Positions 41,325 to 49,024 of a DNA stretch of 64,000 bases are shown here, in pieces (the first letter of the stretch is position 1; each line of letters begins with the position of its first letter). A model generated the notes under the pieces. It was given only the letters and a program-made list of their open reading frames with translations, searched no databases and was not told the origin of the DNA. Source of the DNA: a virus; IMG/VR virus record IMGVR_UViG_3300037961_005793, positions 1 through 64,000 of that record. One strand, written 5' to 3'. The position numbers and the translations under genes are program-made.

Positions 41325-43546
41325 TAGCGTCCAAAGATGAGTTCACTAAGACCAAACTCACCGCGCCGTGGATTAAACCGTTCTCCAGCTAAATCAGTCC
41401 TGAACTGAATCTCATCCCTGAACTTCTGAAGACCACTCCGAGGCTCAGCAATACCCAGAGTTGGGATGGGTTCTGGCTTTGTAGGAATCTCGTAAGGTTT
41501 ATCTGCTAAACCAGTCCTCTGTCGAGTCCCTAAAAATTGACGCAACTTAGGAGCAATGCCTTCACCCGTCTCTTGGCGCACCGCTTCATCCGCTGCTTCC
41601 ACAGCTGCAGAACCAATTAAACCTAAACCAACACCAGGAGCCAAAGGAGCAACTGCAGGATTAGCTAAAACTGGTGTTAGTGCGGCAGAAACAGGTAAAC
41701 CAGCAACAAAATCCTGTGCCATTTGTTTACCCATTGCTTCAGGTCCCTGCTCATAACCTGCGCGAACAGCTTCAGCACTAGGAATCAGATCAGCAACACC
41801 AGGCGCAAGAGAAGAAGGTGTGCGTCGAATGTCCTTAGCTAAGTTAGCTAAGTTATCGGGCGTTACACCAGGAACTAAGGTTGAATAAAATCTTGGCTGA
41901 GAACTATAAGGAGCCGCAGGTCTAGAAAAAGCTCCTTGCTCATCGACAAGAACACGACCAACTAACGGACTTTCAGGAGGTTCCATTTGAAGAGGAACCG
42001 CGTTGCCTTCTATATCGATGTATGTAAGCTGATCACCTTGTCTAGAAACAGGACCGTAACCAGCCAAAGTGTATGCCTTCCCTCTAATAGAAGGAGCAAA
42101 AACATTCTTAGCTTCAAACGGTGCAGCTGATCTTAAGTAACTACTTGTCTTTTCATCTAAACCCTGCTCCCTAGCTCTCTCAAGTAAGTCTGTGTTATCC
42201 ATCGGATGGTTATAAAGCATCGATCCTGCTCGTCTATCAGCCATCGATGCTTCTTGCACGTAACGCATAATCGGACGCTTCATATTCTCAGGCAAATCTT
42301 CTAGGGTCGTATAAGACATCTCCTCCCCAGGAGTTCCAATTTTGAACAACACATCTTGTGCTACATAACCGGGGTTATCTTTCAAGAACCTAACTACGTT
42401 TCTTGATACTGGATAATCCTCAGGTATTGATTCAAGATCTTCGAGACGATTTCGATTAACCCCCCTACCCACGCTGACTTTGTAGCCGTCTGCGTCGAAC
42501 TCATCGATTTCATCAATAAACTCTGTGGGAGAATAAAAAGTTCTTTCTGTATCTGTGTAATATTCAGGTCGATTTATTCCTGGAAACTCTCTTTCAAGCA
42601 AGTCCCCAGTTCTAAAATCCATATTCCTCAAAAATTCATCTACGTCCGAAGCCCTCTGTCTGATGTATTTAATGTCATCACTTTCTTTAGGTGTTGTATA
42701 CCCACCGCCGCCGATGATTGGTTTTCTTTCCTGAAAAGCAGGTTTTTCGATTAGAGCAATATCAACTCCAAGATCCATCATCTTCTCACGACCAGCCTGC
42801 TGTAACTTGGGGTCTCCTGATGTATACAGCTGCTCTGCTTCCGCTAGTTCTGGGGTGGCATCATAACCATCGTCACCTAAAGACTTAATAACACGGCTAT
42901 AAAGATTTTGACGAGCTGTGGGATCAGAGTATTTTTGTTCTAAATCTGTGTACTGCTTATACTTTTCAAACGACTTAGGGTCAATACGCGAAGCTACTTT
43001 GCCGAAATTTTCTACAGGCAGACGATAAAACGCATCTAATTCAGGATATTTTTGAAGTAAATTACGAAAGCTTTGAACTCCTTGTTGAGTTCTTATATTT
43101 CTTATTTTCTCATTCGAATCAACAATTTGGCTAGATAAACCAGGAATTATTTCTTGATAAACATCTCCTCCTACAAATTCTGAGGTGAAAGGCACCCGAG
43201 TCTCCTGTGGACGCACCCTTTCTTCGTAATCGATTAAGGGTTGACGCCTGTCTGCACGACGAGCATCTGCTCTGCGTCGACCACGGATTTCATTGATAAC
43301 ATCATCACGCCCTTGTTCACCAAGTGCCTCGAACACCTGAGGCAACATAGAACCTCTTATAAAATCTGCCTCATCGAAATATTGCATAGACGAAGAAGCC
43401 TCTGGACTCAGAGGAAACTGCCTTTGCATCTGCTGTGGGCCTTGACGCGGCGAACTCGCCGGACGATACAAACCCTCTGATTGAGATTCACGACCTCGGT
43501 TTAACTCACGATCAAGAAATTTATATCCGTACTCAGGAGCAGGCAC
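41324..43546 (-). CDS. Very large virion/ejection-type protein
   Basis: 740 residues, the longest complete protein here. Acidic/Arg-rich helices and Tyr/Pro-rich segments run through the first 550. Residues about 625-665 are hydrophobic (AGLPVSAALTPVLANPAVAP, LAPGVGLGLIGSAAVEAADE) and could insert in the membrane. Length, position at the head of a minus-strand block and the hydrophobic patch suggest an internal protein delivered with DNA. No catalytic motif. Confidence 0.6.
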   Translation of the reverse strand: MPAPEYGYKFLDRELNRGRESQSEGLYRPASSPRQGPQQMQRQFPLSPEASSSMQYFDEADFIRGSMLPQVFEALGEQGRDDVINEIRGRRRADARRADRRQPLIDYEERVRPQETRVPFTSEFVGGDVYQEIIPGLSSQIVDSNEKIRNIRTQQGVQSFRNLLQKYPELDAFYRLPVENFGKVASRIDPKSFEKYKQYTDLEQKYSDPTARQNLYSRVIKSLGDDGYDATPELAEAEQLYTSGDPKLQQAGREKMMDLGVDIALIEKPAFQERKPIIGGGGYTTPKESDDIKYIRQRASDVDEFLRNMDFRTGDLLEREFPGINRPEYYTDTERTFYSPTEFIDEIDEFDADGYKVSVGRGVNRNRLEDLESIPEDYPVSRNVVRFLKDNPGYVAQDVLFKIGTPGEEMSYTTLEDLPENMKRPIMRYVQEASMADRRAGSMLYNHPMDNTDLLERAREQGLDEKTSSYLRSAAPFEAKNVFAPSIRGKAYTLAGYGPVSRQGDQLTYIDIEGNAVPLQMEPPESPLVGRVLVDEQGAFSRPAAPYSSQPRFYSTLVPGVTPDNLANLAKDIRRTPSSLAPGVADLIPSAEAVRAGYEQGPEAMGKQMAQDFVAGLPVSAALTPVLANPAVAPLAPGVGLGLIGSAAVEAADEAVRQETGEGIAPKLRQFLGTRQRTGLADKPYEIPTKPEPIPTLGIAEPRSGLQKFRDEIQFRTDLAGERFNPRRGEFGLSELIFGR

Positions 43547-43607
43547 TTTACTTACCGCACTTTTATCTATTTTAAACCGTATTTATAAACTACCTGCCTC
43601 CACGGGG

Positions 43608-43616
43608 TGCTATATT
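43608..43616 (+). promoter_or_regulatory. Extended -10 candidate (TGCTATATT)
   Basis: TGnTATATT at 43608-43616, about 41 nt before the ATG at 43657, in the divergent gap of 110 nt. No good -35. Confidence 0.35.
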
Positions 43617-43656
43617 TGCGGCTTGCACAGCGCACCGTTTTTTCTTGAACAACTCC

Positions 43657-43980
43657 ATGATGATTATCGAGATCTACAGGCACCATGGCACATGGGCTTT
43701 CACTGATCCCTACAAAGGACTTGAAAACGAACCGTTTGTGGCGGGCATACCGGAAATCATCGACGAATTCATCGAAAAATTCAGTGACAAGACCCAAGAG
43801 ACGCACCGAATCACCTTTTCTTCGTCTGATTTCCCTGGTTCACACGGGAAACTAACCAAAACAAACCCCGAACAAGGAGGTGCTTGGTACAAATACGGCA
43901 AAAAAGAAGGTTGGTTGTGTCCGGCCACGCTGCACTACTTCCCAGAACACCCTGAGGAGCTTTTCGTACGGTTTAGCTAG
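43657..43980 (+). CDS. DUF6717-like conserved protein
   Basis: 107 residues from ATG 43657. IYRHHGTWAFTDPYKGLENE, FVAGIPEIIDEFI, FSSSDFPGSHGKLT and GAWYKYGKKEGWLCPATLHY match, from memory, a small widespread family of unknown role (DUF6717 type). It is the last gene before the 1.1 kb gene-poor region. Confidence 0.65.
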   Translation: MMIIEIYRHHGTWAFTDPYKGLENEPFVAGIPEIIDEFIEKFSDKTQETHRITFSSSDFPGSHGKLTKTNPEQGGAWYKYGKKEGWLCPATLHYFPEHPEELFVRFS

Positions 43981-44234
43981 CCTGATTTTTTTTCAGGCCG
44001 CTGTTATTATATTGCTACCCTAGAACTTTTACCCCCAAAATACCTAGAAGATACCCAGACCCTTCTCGCCCACGCCGTCGTATATGTCAAATAAGTAAAA
44101 AAAGGCAACATTGCGGGGTGCCGGGGAGGGGGGATAAGTATACCTTATGGATAAATGTAGTAAGGGGTAGTGTGACTTGGTGGGGGAGTCTCCTCCTATC
44201 ATTGTTTCAATTGGTGAACCACGGTGGGGTGGTG

Positions 44235-44243
44235 TGATACAAT
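44235..44243 (+). promoter_or_regulatory. Extended -10 promoter of the structured RNA
   Basis: TGATACAAT fits TGnTACAAT. No clear -35, which extended -10 promoters can lack. Transcription would start near 44250. Confidence 0.45.
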
Positions 44244-44288
44244 CGCGCACGCGCACGCAGTTCCTCTTAGTTACAAGGAGCGAACACA

Positions 44289-44351
44289 ATGTGCCAATCA
44301 CATCTCCGCACACCATTCTCACCAACGTCACCGGATCCGTGGTCTACTTAA
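44289..44351 (+). CDS. Tiny leader frame (20 aa), doubtful
   Basis: ATG 44289 has AAGGAG eight bases ahead (44275-44280). The product is MCQSHLRTPFSPTSPDPWST, without recognisable features. The good ribosome site argues for translation; the surrounding RNA structure argues against. Stop and next ATG share a base (TAATG). Confidence 0.3.
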   Translation: MCQSHLRTPFSPTSPDPWST

Positions 44352-44470
44352 TGGTGTCGAAGGGAGAGCGAGGCATGAGACCTCAGCACCGGAGACAATC
44401 TTCGAACTGTCACCAGTTCTTGCCGAGTTCGGCACAATCCCGTAACTTGGTTCACAAGTCAGGCAACTGA
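44351..44470 (+). CDS. Tiny basic frame (39 aa), doubtful
   Basis: Starts at the TAATG junction with the preceding tiny frame, begins MVSKGERGMRPQHRRQSSNC. Basic and low in hydrophobics. Its codons overlap three strong hairpins, so it may be chance. Confidence 0.2.
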   Translation: MVSKGERGMRPQHRRQSSNCHQFLPSSAQSRNLVHKSGN

Positions 44471-44852
44471 CCCACAATCCAACCAGCTTTGTTCAGTCCT
44501 TCGGGACATGTAACTAAGGCAGAACCTCGACAATCGAATCAGGATTAGCTAAGGGCAAAGGAGTTCCTCCTCCCTGGTGTGGCAATTGCCTCGCTTTAGT
44601 TATCTCCTGCTCTTCTTAATAGTTATGTGCCAGGTGTGTAGGGATAGCCTGCACTGCCACACGTCCGGCGTTCCGGTGTGGAGGGTGAACAGTAATGTTC
44701 TGATCGGCGGAATCGTCCGAGCCCAGCAGCACAGTTTTTAGTTACCTTCCCCATACAGGCGTGGTGTCTCTGTACATCAGGCCCCAGGGGGAAAGCTTCC
44801 TATCCTCATTTTGCTTCAGACCATACAATTTAATACTTTTGACATCATTTTG

Positions 44853-44880
44853 TGCGCTTTATGCGCTCTTTTTTGTTTTT
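44853..44880 (+). terminator. Weak GCGC hairpin followed by T-tract
   Basis: GCGC-TTTAT-GCGC at 44854-44866, then CTCTTTTTTGTTTTT. Short stem; the same 15-mer occurs with one change at 4930-4944, so a protein site is the alternative. Confidence 0.4.
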
Positions 44881-44977
44881 GCTGGGTAGGGTTGACTTAT
44901 GTCTAAGGGTTTGCAGTCTTGTAGTACCCATAGATACAGCAGCTCTACCTCAGTTTATGTTGTGATCATCCGTGATC

Positions 44978-45040
44978 ATGACCTTTTCTGGAGTTTATGA
45001 ATCCTCCCATGAGCCTTTTCGGTTCATTGAAGGACTCTAA
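44978..45040 (+). CDS. 20-aa leader frame before the minigene array
   Basis: ATG within TGATCATG (44973-44980), the same junction motif used by the following genes; product MTFSGVYESSHEPFRFIEGL. Could be a leader peptide or a remnant. Confidence 0.3.
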   Translation: MTFSGVYESSHEPFRFIEGL

Positions 45041-45073
45041 TCCTTCACCAATTGTTCTACGTTCATTCCAAAC

Positions 45074-45409
45074 ATGCGTAAGATCGAAACTCTCATGAAC
45101 AAAGCCCTCATTAACAGCAAGAACTGGAAACTTGCAAACACTGAGGTTACTTTCGACCAAGAATCTGGTCACTCTCGTGTATATCTACATGGCAACCACA
45201 TTGCCACCCTTGGTGAAACCTTCCTCACAATTACAGACGCTGGGTATCAAACAAGGACCACAAAGTCACGACTAAATGCAATCATCCGCACATTTTGTTT
45301 CGAGGGTGAGAGTATTTATCAGAAACGTGGCGAGTGGTTTGTGAAGAAGCAAACAGTAGATGGTAAAGACTTTGAGAACATTCCTTTTTACGGTACTTAC
45401 ACTTTCTGA
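45074..45409 (+). CDS. Conserved marine-phage-type small protein
   Basis: 111 residues. SRVYLHGNHIATLGETFLTI, DAGYQTRTTKSRLNAIIRTF and YQKRGEWFVKKQ match a pattern I recall in many marine phage genomes; function unknown. First full gene of the small-gene array. Confidence 0.7.
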   Translation: MRKIETLMNKALINSKNWKLANTEVTFDQESGHSRVYLHGNHIATLGETFLTITDAGYQTRTTKSRLNAIIRTFCFEGESIYQKRGEWFVKKQTVDGKDFENIPFYGTYTF

Positions 45410-45414
45410 TAATC

Positions 45415-45744
45415 ATGTCATCTCTCACAATCAAGACAAACAATCATCCACGCCAGCTTATGTCTGGTCTCACGCTAGATCTGCATGTGGGTGAGAAGAA
45501 GGCTGTTGAGATTCGTCAGCAGTTTGATTACCTGAACGACGAAGAATTTGAGAACGAAGACTTCATAACTTACAAAGGTTATACATATGCTATGTGTGAC
45601 TTTATGCGAAACAATGATCATCCTGACAGCGAGTTTGCAAAGTGGGATGGGTATCACGCTGACTCTTATTTCAGCGGAGTTCTTCTCAAATATGTAGAAG
45701 ATTCTGACTACAACGAAGTTATTCTTGCCACCTATTTTTCTTGA
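45415..45744 (+). CDS. Hypothetical acidic protein
   Basis: 109 residues. Hydrophobic strand LTLDLHVGEKKAVEI followed by acidic, aromatic sequence (FENEDFITYKGYTYAMCDFM). Junction TAATCATG with the previous gene. No family recognised. Confidence 0.6.
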   Translation: MSSLTIKTNNHPRQLMSGLTLDLHVGEKKAVEIRQQFDYLNDEEFENEDFITYKGYTYAMCDFMRNNDHPDSEFAKWDGYHADSYFSGVLLKYVEDSDYNEVILATYFS

Positions 45745-45746
45745 TC

Positions 45747-45929
45747 ATGGCTTCAACTTACATCACCAAAGCCCAGCGCAAAATCTTGATCGACTCTTAT
45801 ATAGAGTGCGCTGACGAGATGGGTCTTGATGACCTGGATGAAACTCAAGCAAGACTTGAGAAGCTAAGCAACACAAAGCTCATCGCAGAATGTGTTGCAT
45901 TTGTGCCTGATTGCATGGAGGAAATTTGA
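45747..45929 (+). CDS. Small acidic helical protein (60 aa)
   Basis: ATG in TGATCATG; product begins MASTYITKAQRKILIDSYIE and is acidic helix. No family recognised. Possible host-targeting early protein by size and setting. Confidence 0.6.
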   Translation: MASTYITKAQRKILIDSYIECADEMGLDDLDETQARLEKLSNTKLIAECVAFVPDCMEEI

Positions 45930-45931
45930 TC

Positions 45932-46081
45932 ATGATTATTGAATTAAACAACGACGAGATCGAACTTCTTTATTACTGTCTGGAACAACAGGAGTATGAA
46001 TTCAACTTTGACGAACAAACATTGTGTAATCAAATGATTTGTAAGTTTCAAACTGCTCAAGCAAACTCGACTGAATCATGA
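45932..46081 (+). CDS. Small acidic protein (49 aa)
   Basis: ATG in TGATCATG at 45927-45934, with GGAGG about 12 nt ahead. Product starts MIIELNNDEIELLYYCLEQQ, a helical acidic peptide. Stop overlaps the next ATG (46078). Confidence 0.6.
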   Translation: MIIELNNDEIELLYYCLEQQEYEFNFDEQTLCNQMICKFQTAQANSTES

Positions 46082-46290
46082 ACATCCAACTGAACTACGA
46101 TCAGATTCTGACTGTTACTCTTCCTGATGGTCAGACTGTCGAGATTGACGCTCGATCCCGTGCCGAAACTGACATTTATGTCAACAATCCGCATGGTGAT
46201 TGCTATGAGTCACTAAGCTTTGCAGAGTGGCAAGACGATCAACCTGATCCCTCTCTGTCTGCCACTGAACGTAACCCTAACCTCCGCTGA
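46078..46290 (+). CDS. Small beta-type protein (70 aa)
   Basis: LNYDQILTVTLPDGQTVEID resembles a short beta sheet; the rest is acidic with CYESLSFAEWQDDQP. No family recognised. Overlaps its upstream neighbour by 4 nt. Confidence 0.55.
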   Translation: MNIQLNYDQILTVTLPDGQTVEIDARSRAETDIYVNNPHGDCYESLSFAEWQDDQPDPSLSATERNPNLR

Positions 46291-46292
46291 TC

Positions 46293-46577
46293 ATGACTCC
46301 TGAACAACGCAACCAGCTGATCAAGGACTACTGCTATGCAGCTGTGATGGATTTATCTGTCAACGAACTGTGCGAATTTGTCGTTGAGCTGATGATTGAT
46401 GGCTTTGCTGAAACCTCAGATGCAGATCTGATCAAGCAAGTGAAAGCAAACTATCCCGAAGTTTTCGAGGACAATGATGATGACGATGCTGATGTTGGCT
46501 CTGTTGTAATTAAATCTAAGCCTGCACCTGTTTCAAAATCTGCACCACCTTGGGCACCTAAAGGATTCAAGAATTGA
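46293..46577 (+). CDS. Small acidic protein with Asp-rich middle
   Basis: 94 residues: a helical half (NELCEFVVELMIDGFAETSD) then DNDDDDADVG and a Pro/Lys end APPWAPKGFKN. ATG in TGATCATG (46288-46295). No family recognised. Confidence 0.6.
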   Translation: MTPEQRNQLIKDYCYAAVMDLSVNELCEFVVELMIDGFAETSDADLIKQVKANYPEVFEDNDDDDADVGSVVIKSKPAPVSKSAPPWAPKGFKN

Positions 46578-46579
46578 CC

Positions 46580-46837
46580 ATGGATTTACAACAACGTTAC
46601 CAAGAGTATTTAAGTGACTTTGATCCCACGCCTCAGTATCTCTACGACGAACCTTATTCGCCGCTTGAGTATGAAGAATGGGTCGAAGAATCACACCCTG
46701 AGATGCTCACACAGTTGACTTATTCGCAACTGAATGATGCACACCATCAAACGTTAGTTGCTGATGCACACACTCCCATGTGGTGCAGATACTTCTACGC
46801 TTACCTGGAATTTATCACGGACAATGATCATGACTGA
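46580..46837 (+). CDS. Small acidic Tyr-rich protein (85 aa)
   Basis: ATG after TGACC (TGACCATG). Product starts MDLQQRYQEYLSDFDPTPQY; acidic and aromatic. Its last codons contain the TGATCATG that starts the next gene. Confidence 0.55.
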   Translation: MDLQQRYQEYLSDFDPTPQYLYDEPYSPLEYEEWVEESHPEMLTQLTYSQLNDAHHQTLVADAHTPMWCRYFYAYLEFITDNDHD

Positions 46838-47054
46838 CAAGAATTCTCCGCTGACTGTGGATGAGATCAGCAAAGCTGCTGATGAATTCTTTCCTCTCTT
46901 CAATGAGATTCTGACTCGTATGCCAGACGGTTCAAAGATCGAAGACACTCTCAAAGTTATGGAGAATGTCGCTCGTGTTGCACAGCGCAATCGTGCTGAG
47001 GAACGTGAGAAGTTTGGCTTTAACAAACTGAACGGAGGTAATGCTGATGGCTAA
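46830..47054 (+). CDS. Small helical protein (74 aa)
   Basis: Starts MTDKNSPLTVDEISKAADEF at the ATG of TGATCATG, 8 nt inside the previous gene. Amphipathic helices to NRAEEREKFGF. No family recognised. Confidence 0.6.
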   Translation: MTDKNSPLTVDEISKAADEFFPLFNEILTRMPDGSKIEDTLKVMENVARVAQRNRAEEREKFGFNKLNGGNADG

Positions 47055-47235
47055 GAGAATCAAACGCATCATTATCACTCGCACGATTGTTTACGACCGT
47101 GTTGTATTTGATCAGAAGCAAGGTATCACCGACGACGAACAGTTTGTTCGATGGGTGAACGACGTTGCTGATGATGATTTCAAGTATCCATCTAATTTCA
47201 CAGAAGACTTTTCACTTCAACAATCAAATGGCTAA
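47047..47235 (+). CDS. Small protein (62 aa)
   Basis: ATG 47047 (an ATG 6 nt earlier is in frame), inside ATGCTGATGGCTAA, overlapping the previous stop. Basic beta start (MAKRIKRIIITRTIVYDRVV), acidic end. No family recognised. Confidence 0.55.
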   Translation: MAKRIKRIIITRTIVYDRVVFDQKQGITDDEQFVRWVNDVADDDFKYPSNFTEDFSLQQSNG

Positions 47236-47920
47236 ACCAAACGGCTACGTTCTTCAGCGTGGTTTCTCTCCTATTGACGGGAAACCTTTCGTGGTGATCA
47301 TGACCATGAACAGCAACAATCGCAAGACCGGGAAGATGCTTCAGGTCTGGATTCTTAACGAGAGTGTGAATCCTGTGGAAGCTATCGCAACAGGAGCAGA
47401 CTACACAATCTGCGGAGATTGCCCACACCGCAAGCAATCTGACGGTTCACGCTCTTGTTATGTAAATGTGGGTCAGGCCCCAAACAGTATCTGGAAAGCT
47501 TACAAACGTGGTAGCTACGGCAACTTGTCCGACCTTGATCTGGCTGACATCAAAGGCAAGCGCATCAGGTGGGGAGCTTACGGCGATCCATCCATCATCG
47601 ATCGCTACTTAGTTAAAGCACTCAATAAACATGCTGCTGGTCACACTGGTTACACACATCAGTGGAGACAACCATGGGCACAATGGTGCAAAGGTTTGTT
47701 TCAAGCATCGTGTGATGGCATGGCTGACTACTTAGATGCAACAGCTCACGGCTGGAAAACATTTGCTGTGATCCCGCAAGGTGGTGAGGCATACAGTGGT
47801 AAACTCTGCCCTGCCACGGCTGACAACAGTCAGGCAACTTGTGCGACATGTAAGCTCTGCGATGGTGCCAAGACTGACATCTTCGTAGAGGCTCACGGGA
47901 CTGGCGCTAAGTACGTCTAA
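47228..47920 (+). CDS. Conserved cysteine-rich phage protein
   Basis: 230 residues from MAKPNGYVLQRG. TICGDCPHRKQ..SCYV and CATCKLCDG give two cysteine pairs plus a single site; RWGAYGDPSIIDRYLVKAL and HTGYTHQWRQPWAQW are conserved-looking blocks. I recall this family (DUF7227-like) in phages and plasmids; no activity known. A metal or Fe-S site is possible. Confidence 0.7.
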   Translation: MAKPNGYVLQRGFSPIDGKPFVVIMTMNSNNRKTGKMLQVWILNESVNPVEAIATGADYTICGDCPHRKQSDGSRSCYVNVGQAPNSIWKAYKRGSYGNLSDLDLADIKGKRIRWGAYGDPSIIDRYLVKALNKHAAGHTGYTHQWRQPWAQWCKGLFQASCDGMADYLDATAHGWKTFAVIPQGGEAYSGKLCPATADNSQATCATCKLCDGAKTDIFVEAHGTGAKYV

Positions 47921-47968
47921 CCGTAGATCTCATTACTCTCTTCTCTCTAGTATTAACTTGGTTCAATT

Positions 47969-48163
47969 ATGGGAATGATCATGGATCTTTCTACAACAGA
48001 AGCTAACTTTCTTGCACATGCTGTTGAAGTTTGGTCGGGTGTCCAGCCAGGAGAGAAGGACGGCAAGCTAACCTACATCGACACGAAGGACGAGAAGATC
48101 TTGCTCACCAGTGACGAGATCGAATCCCTTTACAAACGACTCGAATTCAGGAGCTGCACTTGA
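47969..48163 (+). CDS. Small protein (64 aa, start uncertain)
   Basis: Three in-frame ATGs (47969, 47975, 47981); the last lies in TGATCATG and would give MDLSTTEANFLAHAVEVW. Acidic with KILLTSDEIESLYKRL helix. No family recognised. Confidence 0.5.
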   Translation: MGMIMDLSTTEANFLAHAVEVWSGVQPGEKDGKLTYIDTKDEKILLTSDEIESLYKRLEFRSCT

Positions 48164-48372
48164 AACGCAACCACAGAGCTAAGACGGTTCTTTATATCCA
48201 GAAGCGCAGTTTTAACTCAGCAGGCAGGGTTCAAATTGAAACTGTCGCTGAGTGCAAAACTAACAAGGAGGCCATCAAACTTATCAACAAATTCTCCTCT
48301 GAGGATCCCAACGCAAAGTATTACACAATGCACCGTCCTTGTGACGCGTACATAAATCAAACCAACACCTAA
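48160..48372 (+). CDS. Small basic protein with TTG start
   Basis: 70 residues. AGGAG lies 7 nt before the TTG at 48160. RAKTVLYIQKRSFNSAGRVQ is basic beta, followed by AECKTNKEAIKLINKFSSED. Overlaps the previous stop. No family recognised. Confidence 0.5.
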   Translation: MKRNHRAKTVLYIQKRSFNSAGRVQIETVAECKTNKEAIKLINKFSSEDPNAKYYTMHRPCDAYINQTNT

Positions 48373-48378
48373 TTTCAA

Positions 48379-48657
48379 ATGGCTAAAACTTACAAACTTC
48401 CGATGTCTCGTGAAGACTGGCAGTGTTACTTAGACACACCGCAAGAAGTTGTTGATCTGATCAACACCAGCTGCCAGCGAGCACTCAAAGCATCACAAGA
48501 TCCGCACACAGGTCTACGCCGTGTTTACATGGTTCTGAATGACTTCGTGGAGTTCGGTCTGCGAGACACAGAGTGTGACCACGTTGCTGTTGCTGTGGTT
48601 AACGCACACTTCAAAGATCAACCTGACGTCAACAGGTATTCAGTTGGTTTCGTTTGA
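48379..48657 (+). CDS. Hypothetical small protein (92 aa)
   Basis: Begins MAKTYKLPMSREDWQCYLDT; helical centre and valine-rich strand HVAVAVVNAHFKDQP. Last gene before the strong promoter at 48668. No family recognised. Confidence 0.55.
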   Translation: MAKTYKLPMSREDWQCYLDTPQEVVDLINTSCQRALKASQDPHTGLRRVYMVLNDFVEFGLRDTECDHVAVAVVNAHFKDQPDVNRYSVGFV

Positions 48658-48667
48658 ACATCATCAC

Positions 48668-48697
48668 TTGACACCATCTGCATTTTGCTTTTATATT
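48668..48697 (+). promoter_or_regulatory. Sigma-70-like promoter
   Basis: TTGACA (48668-48673), 18-nt spacer, TATATT (48692-48697), 32 nt before the ATG at 48729. It shares the core CTTGACACCA with 51066-51075. Confidence 0.8.
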
Positions 48698-48728
48698 GCC
48701 AACGTTGGCACAATCCCATCAAAACAAC

Positions 48729-48845
48729 ATGACCTTACGCTCCTGGCGCATCAGTGAGAACAACTTCGTGACGACTGACATCTACAAGTCACCACGCTTG
48801 CGTCACACTCTCGCTCGTTTCATTGCACGTTTGCTCCGTATCTAA
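48729..48845 (+). CDS. Small basic peptide (38 aa)
   Basis: First frame after the promoter; product begins MTLRSWRISENNFVTTDIYK and is rich in Arg and His (LRHTLARFIARLLRI), an amphipathic basic helix. Junction TAATCATG with the next gene. Confidence 0.55.
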   Translation: MTLRSWRISENNFVTTDIYKSPRLRHTLARFIARLLRI

Positions 48846-48847
48846 TC

Positions 48848-49024
48848 ATGAAACTAACTAAGTACGACATCAACTTGCTCATTCAGAAACTTGATGATGA
48901 TCTTGATGAACTGAGGAAAGGTAACTGGTGGTCAGTTGCTGCTGCTCAGGCACAGATCGTTGAGATTCAAAGCAAGTTGTACAACCATCTCGTGGAAGTT
49001 TTGGAGGAGGATCCAGGCGAATGA
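48848..49024 (+). CDS. Small helical protein (58 aa)
   Basis: Product begins MKLTKYDINLLIQKLDDDLD with GNWWSVAAAQAQIVEIQSKL, an antiparallel helical hairpin. Overlaps the next ATG by 4 nt. No family recognised. Confidence 0.6.
   Translation: MKLTKYDINLLIQKLDDDLDELRKGNWWSVAAAQAQIVEIQSKLYNHLVEVLEEDPGE

Larger units (their letters stand above)
44250..44880 (+). ncRNA. Candidate large structured noncoding RNA
   Basis: Helices readable by eye: GAGG/CCTC (44370-44384); GAACTG-TCAC-CAGTTC (44404-44419); TGCCG-AGTT-CGGCA (44421-44434); ACTTG/CAAGT (44445-44459) or GTCAG-GCAA-CTGAC (44458-44471); GTCC-TTCG-GGAC (44496-44507); long-range TAACTAAGGC (44511-44520) with GCTTTAGTTA (44593-44602), one G-U; GTGTAGG/CCTGCAC (44636-44654); CCACA-CGT-CCGG-CGTT-CCGG-TGTGG (44657-44681); GAACA-GTAA-TGTTC (44687-44700); TCGG/CCGA (44704-44720). 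Loops of GNRA, UUCG and UMAC type are typical of folded RNA. The end is a GCGC hairpin with T-tract. Phages carry large RNAs such as GOLLD and ROOL; whether this belongs to one of them is untested. Confidence 0.5.
43981..45073. other. 1.1 kb gene-poor region
   Basis: No ordinary gene is supported. From left to right: G-run cluster (44115-44186), extended -10 promoter (44235-44243), two tiny frames, a dense series of hairpins (44370-44720), a weak terminator (44853-44880), and a 20-codon leader frame with TGATCATG (44973-45040). An origin or control region is also possible. See separate entries. Confidence 0.6.

Noticed and set aside
44044-44331. 95-codon minus-strand frame
   Set aside because: No ribosome site, odd composition, covers the G-run cluster and promoter.
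44966-45172. 68-codon minus-strand frame
   Set aside because: Antisense to the leader and the first array gene; no supporting signals.
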